DNA of 64,000 nt from Sorangium cellulosum (GTDB taxonomy: Bacteria; Myxococcota_A; Polyangia; Polyangiales; Polyangiaceae): positions 5,579,001 to 5,643,000 of the forward strand of contig NZ_CP012673.1 of NCBI RefSeq assembly GCF_002950945.1. The letters are read 5' to 3'. The notes below the pieces were generated by a model. That model saw only the letters and a program-made list of their open reading frames with translations. It was not told where the DNA came from and searched no databases. Position numbers and translations under genes: made by a program. Positions 62,345 to 64,000 of this stretch are shown one piece after another (within the stretch, counting starts at the first letter, position 1; the number at the start of each line of letters is the position of its first letter).

Positions 62345-63424
62345 ATGGAGCTCGTCAACGCCACCCCCGTTCCCGCGAGGTTGTTCGTCGCCCGGCTGCT
62401 CGGCGGCGCGCACCGCGCCGGGATGATCGTGGCCAAGGCGACGTTCCGGGTGACGCCGCGGGGCCCGGCGCTCGACACCCAGGATCCCGTCCCGCTCCTC
62501 GCCGAGGACCGCGAGACCGAGCTCGGCCTGCTCCCCCGCGACGACCTGCCCCGCCGCGACGAGGCGTTCGAGGTGGCCCTGCTCGGCGCCGCCTACGCGC
62601 CGCGCGGCCGCCCCGTGCAGCGGATGACCGTCGGCCTGTCCGTGGGCGACGAGCGCCGCGAGCTCGCGATCTTCGGCGACCGCCGCTGGGAGGGCCGCGA
62701 CGGCGAGCGGAGGATCGGGCCCGCCGCGCCCTTCACGCGCATGCCGCTCACGTACGAGCGCGCCTTCGGAGGGCGCGCCGAGGTCGAGATCGACCAGGAG
62801 GCCTTCGTCGAGGTCTCGGACCTCCGCAACCCGCGCGGGCGCGGCTTCGATCCAGGCCCGCCCGCGCGAGGCCTCGCCGAGATGCTCCGCGCGCCCGAGG
62901 GGTATCCGCGCCACGACGAGGAGCGCCTCCTCCCCAACGTGGAGGACCCCGCGGCGCCGATCCGCGCCTGGGACGACGCGCCCGATCCCGCCTCCTGGGC
63001 CCCGGTGCCCATGGAGTCCGCGATCCACGCCGCGCGCTCGGTGCGGCCGCCCGAGCCGCAGGATCCGATCGCGCCGGGGAAGATGCCGCCGATGGAGATC
63101 CGCGAGGCGGTCTTCCACCGGGCGCACCCGACGTGGATCGTCTCCCGCCCGGAGCCCGGGAGCGTGGTGACGATGAGCGGCCTCACCCCGGATCGAGAGG
63201 TCGTCTCTTTCCGGCTCCCCGCGCTGCGGGTCGTCATCGATTACGTCGCCGGGATCCGCACCGGGACGCGGGAGCTCACCCCGCAGCTCCTCCTGCTCCT
63301 GCCGGAAGAGGGGCGCTTCTACCTCGTGTTCCGGCACGCGTTCATGTTCGAGTACCCGAGCGCGGAGCGCTCGATGCGCCTGCGCCTCCTGGACGGCGGG
63401 GCCGGCGCCGCGGAGAGGAGCTGA
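62345..63424 (+). CDS. DUF2169 protein (type VI secretion-associated)
   Basis: A 359-residue protein. MELVNATPVPARLF is the usual DUF2169 opening, followed by VAKATFRVTPRG, PLTYERAFGG, NPRGRGFDP and LPNVEDP. The C-terminal part includes VSRPEPGSVVTMSGLTPD and FRLPALRVVIDY. DUF2169 proteins are thought to be adaptors or chaperones that load effectors onto type VI spikes. It is followed three bases later by a PAAR-like gene. Confidence 0.9.
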   Translation: MELVNATPVPARLFVARLLGGAHRAGMIVAKATFRVTPRGPALDTQDPVPLLAEDRETELGLLPRDDLPRRDEAFEVALLGAAYAPRGRPVQRMTVGLSVGDERRELAIFGDRRWEGRDGERRIGPAAPFTRMPLTYERAFGGRAEVEIDQEAFVEVSDLRNPRGRGFDPGPPARGLAEMLRAPEGYPRHDEERLLPNVEDPAAPIRAWDDAPDPASWAPVPMESAIHAARSVRPPEPQDPIAPGKMPPMEIREAVFHRAHPTWIVSRPEPGSVVTMSGLTPDREVVSFRLPALRVVIDYVAGIRTGTRELTPQLLLLLPEEGRFYLVFRHAFMFEYPSAERSMRLRLLDGGAGAAERS

Positions 63425-63427
63425 TCC

Positions 63428-64000
63428 ATGAGCGTCCCCGTGCCCGTCTGCCGCTCGGCGGACGTCAGCGTCGGCTACTCGACGCACCTTTACCATCCGA
63501 TCCCGCCCCCGCCCACGCCGCCCGTGCCCACGTATGCGATCGAGATCGTGCTCTCGCAGTCGTGGCCTCCGGGCGTGGGTCTCGGCTCGGTGAAGAAGAC
63601 GAGCAGCGTGCTCTGCGGCGGCCTCGCCCTCATGCTGGCAGGACACGACTGCGGCAAGCTCATCCCGCAGATCACGATCCCGCTCAACAACGCGCTGCTC
63701 CCCACCTTCCTGCCGACGTCGAAGCGGAAGGTCATCGTCACCTGCTTCTCCGTGCGGATGAACGGCTTCCCGGCGGCCTGCATGAGCCTCCGGCCCCCGC
63801 TCTCCTGCGGACAGCCGATGTCGATGCCGCTCTCGCTGACGGTGACGAACTTCTACCTCAACGTCCTCGTCGGCGTGTCGGCCGCCGATGTCGTCGGCGC
63901 GCTGATCGCCACGGCCGGGACGATGGTCATCGATTACCTGTTCTTCCGGCCGCCCGGCGTGGACCTCACCCCCGGAGAGGAATGGATGAAGGCGGCGCTC
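63428..64000 (+). CDS. PAAR-like protein, N-terminal part (runs off the window)
   Basis: The frame opens at the ATG 63428, three bases after the DUF2169 stop, and has no stop in the window (191 codons). The N-terminus VPVCRSADVSVGYSTHLYHP begins a PAAR-like spike-tip fold, with LALMLAGHDCGKLIPQITIP, KRKVIVTCFSVRMNGFPAAC and Cys and His residues that could hold a metal. A hydrophobic stretch follows (LNVLVGVSAADVVGALIATA). A toxin domain may lie beyond the edge. Confidence 0.75.
   Translation, partial: MSVPVPVCRSADVSVGYSTHLYHPIPPPPTPPVPTYAIEIVLSQSWPPGVGLGSVKKTSSVLCGGLALMLAGHDCGKLIPQITIPLNNALLPTFLPTSKRKVIVTCFSVRMNGFPAACMSLRPPLSCGQPMSMPLSLTVTNFYLNVLVGVSAADVVGALIATAGTMVIDYLFFRPPGVDLTPGEEWMKAAL

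Overview
The window looks like chromosome from a high-GC myxobacterium of the Sorangium/Polyangium type. The evidence is roughly 70% G+C, Hanks-type kinases with STAND-like ATPase or membrane tails, sigma-54 activators with FHA domains, and many lipoproteins with long Gly/Ser/Ala/Thr linkers. The genus is an inference from gene style; there is no rRNA or tRNA here to test it.

Layout. 1-6.1 kb: the end of a sigma-54 activator, a small membrane protein, a kinase-ATPase, and a Cys-rich repeat lipoprotein. 6.1-14.7 kb: accessory DNA. It holds unknown lipoproteins, two OmpA-like paralogues flanked by a duplicated small-lipoprotein cassette, a 21-bp tandem repeat, an Rpn-family nuclease, and a perfect 45-bp inverted repeat. 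14.7-18.2 kb: pheT and pheS. 18.2-52.0 kb: a pectin-utilisation island. 52.2-53.9 kb: a GGDEF protein coupled to an HD hydrolase. 54.0-61.4 kb: CotH, a propeller lipoprotein, VTC, DUF4956, an HlyD-like/DUF3616 fusion and a TolC-like lipoprotein. 61.5-64.0 kb: an SDR enzyme, then DUF2169 and a PAAR-like protein, probably the edge of a type VI secretion locus.

The pectin island is coherent. Eight polysaccharide lyases (PL10, PL9, PL3 and five PL1-type) are all predicted lipoproteins and would cut polygalacturonate at the cell surface. A sugar porin, a DctP-DctQ-DctM TRAP transporter with an extra DctP, and an ExuT-like MFS carrier would import the products. KdgF, KduD, UxaA, KdgK and Eda would take the uronates to pyruvate and glyceraldehyde-3-phosphate. 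kduI, uxaB and uxaC are not in the window.

The most interesting signal is regulatory. A 17-bp palindrome, GTCAACY-N3-GGTYKAC, occurs in six intergenic sites of the island. In five of them it lies about 40-200 bp upstream of a sequence matching the sigma-54 -24/-12 consensus with exact GG-N10-GC spacing. Those promoters face dctP1, dctP2, the porin, the PL3 lyase and both arms of a divergent PL1 pair. An FHA-type sigma-54 activator and a Ser/Thr kinase sit inside the island, so a kinase-to-FHA-activator-to-sigma-54 circuit controlling pectin degradation is a testable proposal. One PL1 gene is split by a frameshift in a run of seven G.
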